Positions 34,053-43,357 of a stretch of 64,000 nt of DNA are shown piece by piece. The notes under the pieces were generated by a model. It worked only from the letters and a program-made list of their open reading frames with translations, made no database searches and had not been told where the DNA came from. The first letter of the stretch is position 1. Each line of letters begins with the position of its first letter. This stretch comes from JBEIGE01 sp040382055. GTDB taxonomy: Bacteria > Pseudomonadota > Gammaproteobacteria > Burkholderiales > Burkholderiaceae_C. The stretch spans positions 59,085 to 123,084 of the forward strand of contig JBEIGE010000006.1 in the NCBI GenBank assembly GCA_040382055.1. The letters run 5' to 3'. A program made the position numbers and the translations under genes.

Positions 34053-36473
34053 ATGACTAAATTTCAAGTGAGAAAAGTGGCCGTGCTCGGTGCTGGCGTC
34101 ATGGGTGCTCAGATTGCCGCCCATCTAGTCAACGTGAAAGTACCGGTGGTGCTTTTTGATCTTGCTGCCAATGAGGGGCCCAAGAATGGCATCGTGCTGC
34201 GCGCCATAGACAACCTCAAAAAACTAAAACCTGCACCCCTTGGGATTGCAGAAGACGCAGGGTTGATCCAGGCGGCCAACTACGAGGAACATCTGGAGCA
34301 GCTGCGTGACTGCGATCTCATTATTGAGGCCATTGCCGAGCGCATGGACTGGAAGCAGGAACTTTACAAAAAAATTGCCCCGTTTGTCGCGCCACATGCC
34401 ATTGTGGCGTCCAACACCTCGGGTTTGTCCATTACCAGCCTCTGCGAAGTGTTGCCGCAAGAAATCAAGCCGCGCTTTTGTGGCATCCATTTCTTCAACC
34501 CGCCGCGCTACATGTACCTGGTGGAGTTGATAGCCGCACCCACCACCCAGCCAGTGATTCTCGATCAGCTTGAGACATTTGTCACCAGTGGTCTGGGCAA
34601 GGGCGTGGTGCGCGCCAAGGACACGCCCAACTTTATTGCCAATCGTGTCGGCATTGCCGGCATGCTGGCCACCATGAAGGAGGTGGAAAACTTCGGCCTG
34701 AGTTACGACGTGGTCGATGACCTGACAGGAAAGAAGTTGGGCCACGCCAGCTCAGGCACCTTCCGAACGGCCGATGTGGTGGGGCTGGACACGATGGCCC
34801 ACGTGATTAAAACACTGCAGGACAACCTCTCACTGCAAACGGACCCGTTTTACGATGCATTTTCCACGCCTGCGGTTCTCAAAACCCTGTTGGGGATGGG
34901 CAACCTGGGTCAGAAAAGCAAGGCGGGATTTTTCAAGAAAGTTGGCCGCGATATTTTTCGCTTCGATTTAGAGAGCAAAGAATATATTCCCGGCAAAGGC
35001 AAATCAGATCCTGTGTATGAGCGTATGCTCAAAAAACCTGCCGGGGAACGCCTCAAGTTGTTGCATAACGCCACCGGCGCTGAGGGTCAGTTTCTGTGGG
35101 CAATCCTGCGCAACAGTTTTCACTATGCTGCGGTCAATTTGGCCACAGTGGCGGACACTGCGCGGGATGTGGACCTGGCCATGCGTTGGGGCTTTGGTAT
35201 GAAGCAGGGTCCATTCGAGCTGTGGCAGCAAGCTGGTTGGCTAGAGGTCGCCCAGATGGTGCAGGACGACATTGATGCCGGAAAAGCGCTTTGCAAAGCG
35301 CCCTTGCCAGAGTGGGTCTTCAAAGGACCGGTGGCTCAAGCGGGTGGTGTTCATACACCACAAGGCTCCTGGAACCCTTGTTCAGAGCAGTTTGAGCCGC
35401 AACGCCAGTTGCCGGTTTACGCGCGACAATTTTTCCGCGAGGGCCTGCTGGGCGACGGTTCAATTGAATTTAAATCAGCTGGTTTAACCGTGTTTGAAGA
35501 TTCCGCCATCCGTCTTTGGACCTTGGATGACAACCGCGCCAGCTTCACTGGAAATGTGCTTATCGCCAGCATCAAGACCAAGATGCACGCCATTAGCCCC
35601 GACGTTGCCGAGGGCCTGGTTAGAGGCGTTGAGTTGGCGGAAAAGGACTATCAGGGCCTGGTGATCTGGTCTGGAAATGAACCATTCAGTGTGGGCGCTG
35701 ATTTGCAGGCTATGCTGCCGGCCTTCATGATGGCGGGTGTGAGTGCGATTGACGGTGCAGAACATGAGTTGCAAAAAACCATGTTGCGTCTGCGCTATGC
35801 CAGTGTGCCGGTAGTCTCGGCCATACGGGGTATGGCACTGGGCGGTGGGTGCGAAATTGCTGTGCACAGTGCGCGCAGGGTGGTAGCCATGGAAAGCTAC
35901 ATTGGTCTGGTGGAAGTGGGTGTGGGCCTGATTCCCGGTGCAGGGGGCTTAAGCCACATTGCCCGGCGCGCAGCAGAGAATGCGGCCACATCCACCGGCA
36001 AAGACCTGCTGCCTTTCCTGACCGAAGGTTTTACAGCCGCCGCCATGGCCAAAGTCGGAACCAGCGCACTTGAGTCTCGCAAGCTAGGCTACTTGCTTGA
36101 AAGCGATGTGATTGTTCCTAATAAGGACGAGTTGCTGTTTACGGCTCTCAACGAAGCACAAGCCATGTATCAGGGTGGCTGGCGAGCGCCGCACAGGCGC
36201 CTGTTCCCGGTGGCCGGGCGCAGCGGTATCGCCACCATCATGGGTTCGCTTGTCAATATGCGCGATGGCGGATTCATCAGCTCACACGACTTTCATATTG
36301 CCAGCCTGATTGCCGAGGTTGTCTGCGGTGGTGGTGTCGATGCGGGCACACTGGTCAGCGAGGAGTACCTGATGGCGCTGGAGCGCAAGGCCTTTTGTTC
36401 ACTGATTGTTCACCCCAAGACGCAAGAGCGCATTATGGGCATGCTCAATTCAGGTAAACCGGTTCGAAACTAA
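34053..36473 (+). CDS. 3-hydroxyacyl-CoA dehydrogenase / enoyl-CoA hydratase (FadB-like, dehydrogenase first)
   Basis: A two-function beta-oxidation enzyme of 806 aa. The NAD-binding dehydrogenase is N-terminal (VAVLGAGVMGAQIAAHLVN at about 8-26; SNTSGLSITSL; GIHFFNPPRYMYLVELI), while the crotonase-fold hydratase is C-terminal (VPVVSAIRGMALGGGCEIAV, GLVEVGVGLIPGAGGL). This order is the reverse of E. coli FadB and matches the FadN-type proteins common in Burkholderiales. The ATG at 34053 has AAGGAAC in front; the open frame from 34029 overlaps the dehydrogenase gene and is not preferred. Confidence 0.94.
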   Translation: MTKFQVRKVAVLGAGVMGAQIAAHLVNVKVPVVLFDLAANEGPKNGIVLRAIDNLKKLKPAPLGIAEDAGLIQAANYEEHLEQLRDCDLIIEAIAERMDWKQELYKKIAPFVAPHAIVASNTSGLSITSLCEVLPQEIKPRFCGIHFFNPPRYMYLVELIAAPTTQPVILDQLETFVTSGLGKGVVRAKDTPNFIANRVGIAGMLATMKEVENFGLSYDVVDDLTGKKLGHASSGTFRTADVVGLDTMAHVIKTLQDNLSLQTDPFYDAFSTPAVLKTLLGMGNLGQKSKAGFFKKVGRDIFRFDLESKEYIPGKGKSDPVYERMLKKPAGERLKLLHNATGAEGQFLWAILRNSFHYAAVNLATVADTARDVDLAMRWGFGMKQGPFELWQQAGWLEVAQMVQDDIDAGKALCKAPLPEWVFKGPVAQAGGVHTPQGSWNPCSEQFEPQRQLPVYARQFFREGLLGDGSIEFKSAGLTVFEDSAIRLWTLDDNRASFTGNVLIASIKTKMHAISPDVAEGLVRGVELAEKDYQGLVIWSGNEPFSVGADLQAMLPAFMMAGVSAIDGAEHELQKTMLRLRYASVPVVSAIRGMALGGGCEIAVHSARRVVAMESYIGLVEVGVGLIPGAGGLSHIARRAAENAATSTGKDLLPFLTEGFTAAAMAKVGTSALESRKLGYLLESDVIVPNKDELLFTALNEAQAMYQGGWRAPHRRLFPVAGRSGIATIMGSLVNMRDGGFISSHDFHIASLIAEVVCGGGVDAGTLVSEEYLMALERKAFCSLIVHPKTQERIMGMLNSGKPVRN

Positions 36474-36541
36474 TCACTTTGCGGGGCGGATCAAGAAATG
36501 CAGAGCAATTTTGCGCTGTCCCCAACTCATTAAGGGATGCT

Positions 36542-37738
36542 ATGAAACAAGTTCAAGACGCCTACATCGTGGCCGCCACACGCACCCCCATTGGGCGCTC
36601 GCACCGGGGGTTCTTCCGCAATACCCGGCCGGACGATCTGTTGGCTACTACGCTCAAGGCGGCGCTGGCTCAGGTGCCGGGTCTGGATCCGGCTGCCATA
36701 GAAGACATCATTTGTGGTTGCGCCATTCCTGAATCGCAGCAGGGGTTGAACATTGCGCGCATCGGCGCAGTGCTAGCCGGTCTGCCCTCCAGCGTGGGGG
36801 GCATCACTGTTAACCGGTTTTGTGCCTCGGGCCTGTCCGCCGTACAAATGGCCGCAGACCGCATCCGCGTGGGTGAGGCCGAAGTGATGATTGCAGCCGG
36901 CGTCGAGAGCATGAGTATGGTGCCGATGATGGGCAACGCGCCCTCCCTCTCTCCGGCCATCTTTCAGCGGGAAGGCGATGTGGGCATAGCCTATGGCATG
37001 GGGCTGACTGCAGAGAAGGTAGCGCAACAGTGGAAGATCAGTCGCGATGCCCAGGATGCCTTTGCACTTCAATCTCACCAGCGCGCGCTGCAGGCCCAGC
37101 AAGCGGGTGAATTCAGCGACGAAATCACGCCAATTGAGGTGACAGATCGCTCGGCTGATCTGACTTCTGGCGAAGTGCTTGTCAAAACCCGCACGGTGAA
37201 TCTGGACGAAGGCGCGCGGGCTGATACCTCTTTGGCAGGCCTGGCCAAGCTCAAAACCGTATTTGCGGCACGCGGCTCGGTTACTGCGGGCAATAGTTCA
37301 CAAACCTCCGATGGTGCAGGTGCCTTGATTCTGGCCAACGCGGCGGCCATCAAGCGCTTTGGCTTGACTCCCCTGGCGCGCTTTGTCAGTTTTGCCTCAC
37401 GTGGTGTACCTCCCCACATCATGGGAATTGGGCCGATCGAGGCGATTCCAGCCGCTTTGCGTTATGCCGGCTTGAATCATCAGGACATTGACTGGTTTGA
37501 GCTCAATGAAGCATTTGCCGCTCAGTCCCTGGCTGTTCTCAATACCCTGGGGCTCGATCCTGCCAAGGTCAACCCCATGGGCGGCGCCATTGCACTAGGG
37601 CATCCACTTGGCGCAACCGGTGCCATTCGGTCCGCCACGGTGGTGCACGCGCTCAAACGCAAGAACCTCAAGTACGGTATGGTCACCATGTGCGTTGGCA
37701 TGGGTCAGGGCGCAGCCGGCATTTTTGAACGGGTTTGA
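36542..37738 (+). CDS. fadA: Acetyl-CoA acyltransferase (thiolase, FadA type)
   Basis: Thiolytic cleavage step of beta-oxidation (EC 2.3.1.16). The 398-aa protein has the nucleophilic Cys in NRFCASGLSAVQMA, ELNEAFAAQSLAV, the catalytic His in GGAIALGHPLGATGAIRSA and the second Cys in MVTMCVGMGQGAAGIFE. The ATG at 36542 has AAGGGA upstream and starts at the family N terminus; the longer frame from 36479 is not supported. It likely forms a complex with the FadB-like protein encoded 68 bp upstream. Confidence 0.95.
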   Translation: MKQVQDAYIVAATRTPIGRSHRGFFRNTRPDDLLATTLKAALAQVPGLDPAAIEDIICGCAIPESQQGLNIARIGAVLAGLPSSVGGITVNRFCASGLSAVQMAADRIRVGEAEVMIAAGVESMSMVPMMGNAPSLSPAIFQREGDVGIAYGMGLTAEKVAQQWKISRDAQDAFALQSHQRALQAQQAGEFSDEITPIEVTDRSADLTSGEVLVKTRTVNLDEGARADTSLAGLAKLKTVFAARGSVTAGNSSQTSDGAGALILANAAAIKRFGLTPLARFVSFASRGVPPHIMGIGPIEAIPAALRYAGLNHQDIDWFELNEAFAAQSLAVLNTLGLDPAKVNPMGGAIALGHPLGATGAIRSATVVHALKRKNLKYGMVTMCVGMGQGAAGIFERV

Positions 37739-37748
37739 AGATCGTTTC

Positions 37749-38630
37749 ATGGGCATACCCAACAACAAAGTTACTCTAGCCAGGGGTCATCCGTTTGATC
37801 GAGCGATTGCGCTGAATCTGCAGACGGTGACCTCGCATGAGCACGGCCGCGAGTCGTCCCGTCACTGGGTAGGTAAGACCGATCCGGCGTATGCGAACTT
37901 TATTGGTCCCTTTGGTGGGATCACCGCCGCCCAGGCTCTCAATGCAGTCATGCAACACCCGGAGCGGCTGGGAGACCCCATCGCATTGACCGTGAATTTT
38001 GCTGCTGCCCTCTCTGAGGGTGAGTTCCGTATTGAGGCGCGTCCGGTGCGCACCAACCGTTCTACCCAGCACTGGTGGGTATGCATGTCCCAGACCGATG
38101 CCAAGGGTGTGGACACGGTGGTGTTGACGGCTACCGGTGTTACGGCGGTGCGCCGTCTGACCTGGAGTGCGGTAGATGCAGTTATGCCCACGGTTCCCGC
38201 GCCAGAGCAGTTGCCGCGTTCTAATGCGCACAGCAATCTGGAGTGGGCCAAACAGTACAACCTGCGGGCCTGTGCGGGCGATCTGCCTTCAGTCATGGAC
38301 GGTTCAGAGGCCGACAGCCTGACCCAACTGTGGATTCGCGAAGAACCTGCGCGTCCGCTGGACTTTTGCAGCCTGCTGGCCCGTGCCGATGTGTTTTATC
38401 CGCGTGTCTGGCGTCGTCGTGCCCGCATGACGGCTGCGGGTACCGTGTCGATGACGGTGTACTTCCATGCCGGGACCGAGGAACTGGTGGCTACCGGCAA
38501 CGGCTATCTGTTGGGGCAGGCCCGTGCGCAGTCTTTTTTCAACGGATTTTTCGACCAGTCTGCAGAGCTCTGGAACGAGGCTGGGCACCTGCTGGCCACG
38601 ACTCACCAAATTGTCTACTTTAAGGAATAA
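37749..38630 (+). CDS. Acyl-CoA thioesterase-like double-hotdog protein
   Basis: A 293-aa protein with the layout of TesB-like double-hotdog thioesterases: GKTDPAYANFIGPFGGITAA (first half), PIALTVNFAAALSEGEFRIE, and a second half with LDFCSLLARADVFYPRVW and VSMTVYFHAGTEELVATGNG. It would hydrolyse acyl-CoA and release CoA. The ATG 10 bp after the thiolase stop is used; an earlier frame overlaps the thiolase gene. The substrate chain length is unknown. Confidence 0.82.
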   Translation: MGIPNNKVTLARGHPFDRAIALNLQTVTSHEHGRESSRHWVGKTDPAYANFIGPFGGITAAQALNAVMQHPERLGDPIALTVNFAAALSEGEFRIEARPVRTNRSTQHWWVCMSQTDAKGVDTVVLTATGVTAVRRLTWSAVDAVMPTVPAPEQLPRSNAHSNLEWAKQYNLRACAGDLPSVMDGSEADSLTQLWIREEPARPLDFCSLLARADVFYPRVWRRRARMTAAGTVSMTVYFHAGTEELVATGNGYLLGQARAQSFFNGFFDQSAELWNEAGHLLATTHQIVYFKE

Positions 38631-38635
38631 GCCCC

Positions 38636-39400
38636 ATGTCTGACATTCTTTCCCATACCGAAGACGGCGTTACCACCCTGAGCCTAAACCGGCCACAACG
38701 CAAAAACTCCATCACGGCAGCCATGTATGCCACCATGGCCGATGCACTGGAACAGGCGCAAGCGGATCCAGCCGTTCGCGTGGTGGTGTTCCAGGGCCAT
38801 GAAAGTGTGTTTTCTGCCGGCAACGATATCAGTGACTTTCTCGACAATCCGCCTGCCGGTCAGGATTCACCCGTATTCCGGTTTCTGCGTAGCATCGCCG
38901 GTTTTAAAAAACCGGTCATCGCCGCTGTCTGCGGGCCTGCTGTGGGTATCGGAACCACCTTGCTGTTTCATTGCGATCTGGTCTATGCGGGCGATAACGC
39001 AGCGTTCTCCATGCCTTTTGTGAACCTGGGCTTGTGTCCCGAGGCGGCCAGCAGCCTTCTGGTGCCGCAAATGTTCGGTTACCACCGTGCAGCAGAAGCC
39101 CTGCTGCTAGGCGAGCCATTTTTTGCCGAGGCGGCGCAGGAAGTCGGTCTGGTCAATCGCATCCTTCCCCCCACCGAAGTCAATGCCTATGCACAGGCTC
39201 AGGCTGGCAAGCTGGCCGCAAAACCCATGACATCCCTGATTGAAACCAAGCGTTTGATGAAGCAGAGTCTGGCGCATTTGATCAACGTGCAGATGGCCGA
39301 AGAGGGCCAGAGCTTCGGGCGCATGCTTAAAGAGCCGGCCGCACGCGAGGCCTTTACCGCATTTATGGAAAAGCGACGGCCTGATTTTTCCAAAGTCTGA
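38636..39400 (+). CDS. Enoyl-CoA hydratase/isomerase family protein
   Basis: A 254-aa crotonase-fold protein. Motifs include LSLNRPQRKNSITAAMYATM, the oxyanion-hole strand VFSAGNDISDFL, the helix-start GPAVGIGTTLLFHCDLVYAG and FVNLGLCPEAASSLLVP. At the position of the second catalytic Glu there is a conserved E in CPEAAS. It follows the thioesterase gene by 5 bp in one operon. It supplies a second, stand-alone hydratase or isomerase beside the FadB-like protein, perhaps for unsaturated or branched acyl-CoA. Confidence 0.9.
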   Translation: MSDILSHTEDGVTTLSLNRPQRKNSITAAMYATMADALEQAQADPAVRVVVFQGHESVFSAGNDISDFLDNPPAGQDSPVFRFLRSIAGFKKPVIAAVCGPAVGIGTTLLFHCDLVYAGDNAAFSMPFVNLGLCPEAASSLLVPQMFGYHRAAEALLLGEPFFAEAAQEVGLVNRILPPTEVNAYAQAQAGKLAAKPMTSLIETKRLMKQSLAHLINVQMAEEGQSFGRMLKEPAAREAFTAFMEKRRPDFSKV

Positions 39401-39420
39401 TGGATTGAACCGCATGTGTC

Positions 39421-39909
39421 ATGAATAAAAACGAAGAGTCTGACCTCACGCTGGTCTTTGAGAACGATTTCATTGCCGGCGTGAAGCAGGTCTTTGAGGA
39501 ATTGATTGTCTTTAATCGTGTGCTCGGCCTGAAGGTCGTTTCGCTGCAACCGGATTTTGTGACGGCCAGCATTGCTATGAAGCCCGAACTTGTGGGCCAC
39601 TTCAGCTTCAACCGGGTACACGGCGGAGTGATCAGCGCCTGCCTGGACACCCTGGGCGGTCTTGCGGTCATGGCAGCGCTGGGAGCCCGACACATGGATG
39701 AAACGGTGGCACAACGTTTGCAACGCTTCTCCAAGCTTGGCACTATTGATTTGCGCGTGGACTATTTGCGCCCCAGCATTGGTGAGCACTTCACCATGCG
39801 TGCGGAAGTAATGCGGCTGGGTTCGCGCGTAGCCTCCACCCGGATGGAGTTTATGGGCGCTGACGGCAAACTGCTGGCGACGGGTTCAGCCGCTTACATC
39901 GTGTCTTAG
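39421..39909 (+). CDS. PaaI-type hotdog thioesterase
   Basis: A 162-aa hotdog-fold thioesterase of the PaaI type. The conserved core is FSFNRVHGGVISACLDTLGG (with the catalytic region around the VHGG turn) followed by IDLRVDYLRPSIGEHFTMRA and VASTRMEFMGADGKLLATGS. It likely releases CoA from an aromatic or short acyl thioester. Its stop codon overlaps that of the convergent YciA-type gene by 4 bp, so the two transcripts meet tail to tail. Confidence 0.88.
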   Translation: MNKNEESDLTLVFENDFIAGVKQVFEELIVFNRVLGLKVVSLQPDFVTASIAMKPELVGHFSFNRVHGGVISACLDTLGGLAVMAALGARHMDETVAQRLQRFSKLGTIDLRVDYLRPSIGEHFTMRAEVMRLGSRVASTRMEFMGADGKLLATGSAAYIVS

Positions 39910-40340
39910 GCCGAATCAGATGCTAATGGCGACGTTTTTGGAATTGGGCGGGGGCGGCCCTGTTCATCAATGGCGACATACGTGAGCGATGCCTCGGTGA
40001 CCTTCACATACTTGCCCTGGGCGCTGAAGCGCTCCGCATAGACCTCCACCTTCACGGTGATAGAGGTGCGGCCTATCCGGGTGAGTTTTGAAAAGAACGA
40101 CAAAATATCGCCAACCCGTACCGGTTGCTTGAAGATGAACTCGTTAACTGCCACGGTAGCCATGCGCCCGCCGGCATGGCGAGCCGGAATGACAGAACCT
40201 GCCAGGTCCACCTGAGCCATGACCCAGCCGCCAAAAATATCGCCGTTGGCATTGCAGTCAGCGGGCATGGGGATCACTTTCATCACCAGTTCCTCGCCCG
40301 TGGGCAGCATGATGGCAATCGGGCTTGAGAGTTCAGACAT
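39906..40340 (-). CDS. Acyl-CoA thioesterase (YciA type)
   Basis: A 144-aa hotdog thioesterase. Typical YciA elements are the catalytic NANGDIFGGWVMAQVDLAG, VNEFIFKQPVRVGDILSFFS and VYAERFSAQGKYVKVTEASL. YciA enzymes hydrolyse a broad range of acyl-CoA and are thought to recycle CoA. The ATG at 40340 has a strong AAGGAGGA upstream; the longer frame, starting at 40451, would run through the divergent ABC-exporter start. The divergent gene begins 41 bp away. Confidence 0.92.
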   Translation of the reverse strand: MSELSSPIAIMLPTGEELVMKVIPMPADCNANGDIFGGWVMAQVDLAGSVIPARHAGGRMATVAVNEFIFKQPVRVGDILSFFSKLTRIGRTSITVKVEVYAERFSAQGKYVKVTEASLTYVAIDEQGRPRPIPKTSPLASDSA

Positions 40341-40381
40341 GGGGGACAATCCTCCTTCAACAACAACAGGCATTGTCTCCC

Positions 40382-42265
40382 ATGCGCCCACACGGCGATA
40401 CCTCACATACTGCCCACACCCCGCAAGCTGCAGCCACAGCAACAGGCACATCTGCCAACGCTATAGATAACGGTCGCTCTGATTGGGGCACGCTCAAACG
40501 GCTTTTCCCTTACCTTTGGCAATACAAATACCGCGTCATCATCGCCCTGGCTTTGATGGTGGGCGCCAAGATGGCTAATATCAGCGTACCCTTGCTCCTC
40601 AAAGAGTTGGTCGACGCCATGGCCGTCAAGCCAGGCGATCCGCAGGCCCTGGTGGTGGTCCCACTGGCCTTGCTGATTGCTTATGGAGCCTTGCGCTTGT
40701 CGACATCGCTGCTGACCGAGATGCGTGAGCTGGTTTTTTCTAAGGCCACAGAGGGCGCCGCCCGCAGCATCTCGCTACAGGTTTTCCGGCACCTGCATGC
40801 CTTAAGTCTGCGTTTCCACCTGGAGCGTCAGACCGGCGGCATGACGCGAGACATAGAGCGCGGTACCCGGGCCGTCCACTCGCTGATCTCGTACTCGCTT
40901 TACAGCATCGTACCCACGCTGATCGAAGTGGTACTGGTCCTGACGTTGCTGGCGGTGAAGTTTGATGTCTGGTTTGCGTGGATCACGCTGATCGCCTTGT
41001 TGTTCTACATCACCTTCACGGTCTCTGTGACCGAGTGGCGTACCCGTTTTCGTAAGAAGATGAACGAAATGGACTCGGCTGCACACAGCCGCGCCATTGA
41101 TTCTTTGCTGAATTATGAGACCGTCAAGTACTTCAACAACGAAGAATTTGAGGCCCGTCGCTACGATGAGAATCTGGAAAACTACCGCCGTGCGGCAGTC
41201 AAAAGCCAGACCACGCTGAGCCTGCTCAATACCGGACAGCAGCTCATCATCGCCATTGGTCTGGTGGCCATGCTCTGGCGTGCCACGCTGGGCGTCATCG
41301 AAGGGCGTATGACTTTGGGCGACTTGGTGATGATCAATGCCTTCATGATCCAGCTCTACATCCCTTTGGGTTTTCTGGGCGTGATTTATCGCGAGATCAA
41401 GCAAAGCCTGACGGATCTGGACAAAATGTTCACGCTCATGGAAAAAGACCGTGAGGTGGCCGACATGCCGGGTGCCTTGGCCCTTAATACTCAACAAGCC
41501 GGGGTCAGCTTTGAGTCTGTAACCTTTGCTTACGATCCTGCTGCAGCTCCGGATGGCAGCGGGAGTGCCCAGAATGGGGGGCGCACGATTTTGCACAACA
41601 TCAGCTTTGACATCCCTGCCGGCAAAACCGTGGCGGTTGTTGGTCCTTCAGGCTCGGGAAAGTCCACGCTGGCACGTTTGCTGTACCGTTTTTACGATGT
41701 ACAGCAAGGCCGCATCACCATTGGAGGGCAAGATATCCGCTGCGTCACGCAGGCCTCCTTGCGACAATCCATCGGCATCGTGCCGCAAGACACCGTGCTG
41801 TTCAATGACACGGTAGCCTACAACATCGCCTACGGTCGTCCGGGTGCCAGTCAGGGCGAGGTGGAAGAGGCGGCCCGCGCTGCCCATATTCACGCGTTTA
41901 TATGTTCCACCCCCAAAGGCTACGACACCATGGTGGGAGAACGGGGGCTCAAGCTCTCAGGCGGTGAGAAACAGCGGGTCGCAATTGCCCGCACCCTGCT
42001 GAAAAATCCCCCAATCCTGATTTTTGACGAGGCCACGTCTGCGCTGGACTCGGCCAATGAGCGCGCCATCCAGGCCGAACTGCAAGGCGTAGCCCAAAAC
42101 AAGACGACTTTGGTGATTGCGCATCGTCTGTCCACGGTGGTGGATGCGCACGAAATTCTGGTGATGGAAGCAGGCCGTATTCTGGAGCGCGGTTCACACG
42201 CGACCTTGCTGGCGCTCAATGGCACCTATGCCCGCATGTGGGCGTTACAGCAAAGTTCGGACTGA
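40382..42265 (+). CDS. Atm1-type ABC exporter (fused membrane and ATPase domains)
   Basis: A 627-aa half-transporter that dimerises in the inner membrane, similar to bacterial Atm1/HMT1 proteins that export glutathione-linked metals or sulfur compounds. Six transmembrane segments fill about residues 40-310. The membrane domain has the family run NYETVKYFNNEEFEARRYDE. The ATPase has Walker A GPSGSGKST, signature LSGGEKQRVAIARTLL, Walker B LIFDEATSALD and the H-loop IAHRLSTV. The ATG at 40382 is used; the longer frame from 40325 would overlap the divergent thioesterase gene. The substrate is not known. Confidence 0.9.
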   Translation: MRPHGDTSHTAHTPQAAATATGTSANAIDNGRSDWGTLKRLFPYLWQYKYRVIIALALMVGAKMANISVPLLLKELVDAMAVKPGDPQALVVVPLALLIAYGALRLSTSLLTEMRELVFSKATEGAARSISLQVFRHLHALSLRFHLERQTGGMTRDIERGTRAVHSLISYSLYSIVPTLIEVVLVLTLLAVKFDVWFAWITLIALLFYITFTVSVTEWRTRFRKKMNEMDSAAHSRAIDSLLNYETVKYFNNEEFEARRYDENLENYRRAAVKSQTTLSLLNTGQQLIIAIGLVAMLWRATLGVIEGRMTLGDLVMINAFMIQLYIPLGFLGVIYREIKQSLTDLDKMFTLMEKDREVADMPGALALNTQQAGVSFESVTFAYDPAAAPDGSGSAQNGGRTILHNISFDIPAGKTVAVVGPSGSGKSTLARLLYRFYDVQQGRITIGGQDIRCVTQASLRQSIGIVPQDTVLFNDTVAYNIAYGRPGASQGEVEEAARAAHIHAFICSTPKGYDTMVGERGLKLSGGEKQRVAIARTLLKNPPILIFDEATSALDSANERAIQAELQGVAQNKTTLVIAHRLSTVVDAHEILVMEAGRILERGSHATLLALNGTYARMWALQQSSD

Positions 42266-42304
42266 GAACCAAAGCGACGCACAAACCAACTTTGCGGGAA
42301 CAGT

Positions 42305-43237
42305 ATGGAAACCAAATGGCTTGAGGACTTTGTCAGCTTGGCTGAGACCCGCAGCTTTAGCAGATCCGCAGAGCTCAGGCACGTGACCCAGCCGGCTTTT
42401 TCCCGTCGTATCCAGGCCCTTGAAGCCTGGGCCGGGACAAGTCTGGTGGACCGGGGGGTGTATCCAACCCGGTTGACACCGGCGGGTCTGACCTTGCACG
42501 CCCAGGCCCTTAACCTGCTTCAGGACTTGCAGAACACACAGTCCATGTTGCGCGCCCATGCCACCAGTGGTCAGGATGTGATTGGTTTTGCGCTTCCACA
42601 CACCCTGGCATTCACGTTTTTCCCAGGCTGGATCGCTGAGCTTGGTCGTACCTTCGGCCCCCTTAACAGCCGGGTGATTGCACTGAATGTGCATGATGCC
42701 GTGTTGCGACTGATGGAGGGGGGCTGCGACCTGCTGATTGCCTATTTTCACCCGTCCCAGCCATTTCAGATGGATATCGAGCGCTACGAGATGGTCACGC
42801 TGGGGCAGGAGGTTATTGCGCCTTTCGTCAGGTCAGACGCGCAAGGTGCGCCGATGTACTGCCTCCCCGGACGCCGCCATCACCCGCTGCCTTACCTGGC
42901 GTATGCGCCCGGGGCGTACCTGGGTCAGGCGGTTGAGTCCATGCTCAGGCAGGTCAAAACGTCGGTCCATCTGAGCCGTGTTTACGAAACCGACATGGCC
43001 GAAGGTTTGAAGGCCATGGCACTTGAAGGGCTTGGCATTGCTTTTTTGCCGGTCAGTGCAGTCAAGAAAGAGCTTCGCACACGTAAGTTGGTGCGTGCGG
43101 CCCCCGCCCACCTGAATGGCTTGGAAATGACTTTGGATATACGGGCCTACCGCCCCAAACCCACAGGCAAGGAGGCAGCCAAGGACATGGCTGATCAGCT
43201 CTGGCAGTATTTACGCTCCCAGTCCAGCGCCCGCTGA
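42305..43237 (+). CDS. LysR-family regulator (HypT-like subgroup)
   Basis: A 310-aa LysR regulator. The winged helix is at the start: METKWLEDFVSLAETRSFSR, with HVTQPAFSRRIQALEAWAGT as the recognition helix. The opening ETKWLxDF resembles E. coli HypT. The effector domain contains a LGQEVIAPFVRSDAQGAPMY segment. It precedes aspA and gltIJKL on the same strand and is a plausible regulator of aspartate/glutamate use, although LysR genes often control divergent targets and the adjacent ABC exporter lies upstream on the same strand. Confidence 0.88.
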   Translation: METKWLEDFVSLAETRSFSRSAELRHVTQPAFSRRIQALEAWAGTSLVDRGVYPTRLTPAGLTLHAQALNLLQDLQNTQSMLRAHATSGQDVIGFALPHTLAFTFFPGWIAELGRTFGPLNSRVIALNVHDAVLRLMEGGCDLLIAYFHPSQPFQMDIERYEMVTLGQEVIAPFVRSDAQGAPMYCLPGRRHHPLPYLAYAPGAYLGQAVESMLRQVKTSVHLSRVYETDMAEGLKAMALEGLGIAFLPVSAVKKELRTRKLVRAAPAHLNGLEMTLDIRAYRPKPTGKEAAKDMADQLWQYLRSQSSAR

Positions 43238-43357
43238 ATGAATCCCCCCCTATAACTTTTTTGCATGATTCCGAAACAGATCTGCATTGGAGTTTTTCCC
43301 GGCTGATCGATACAGTTCGCGCCATCGCAATTGTTGTTGCAAAAACCAAGGTGCCTG

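Noticed and set aside
40325..40381. Upstream extension of the Atm1-type exporter frame
   Set aside because: It would overlap the 5' end of the divergent YciA-type gene, which has a strong ribosome-binding site; the ATG at 40382 avoids this.
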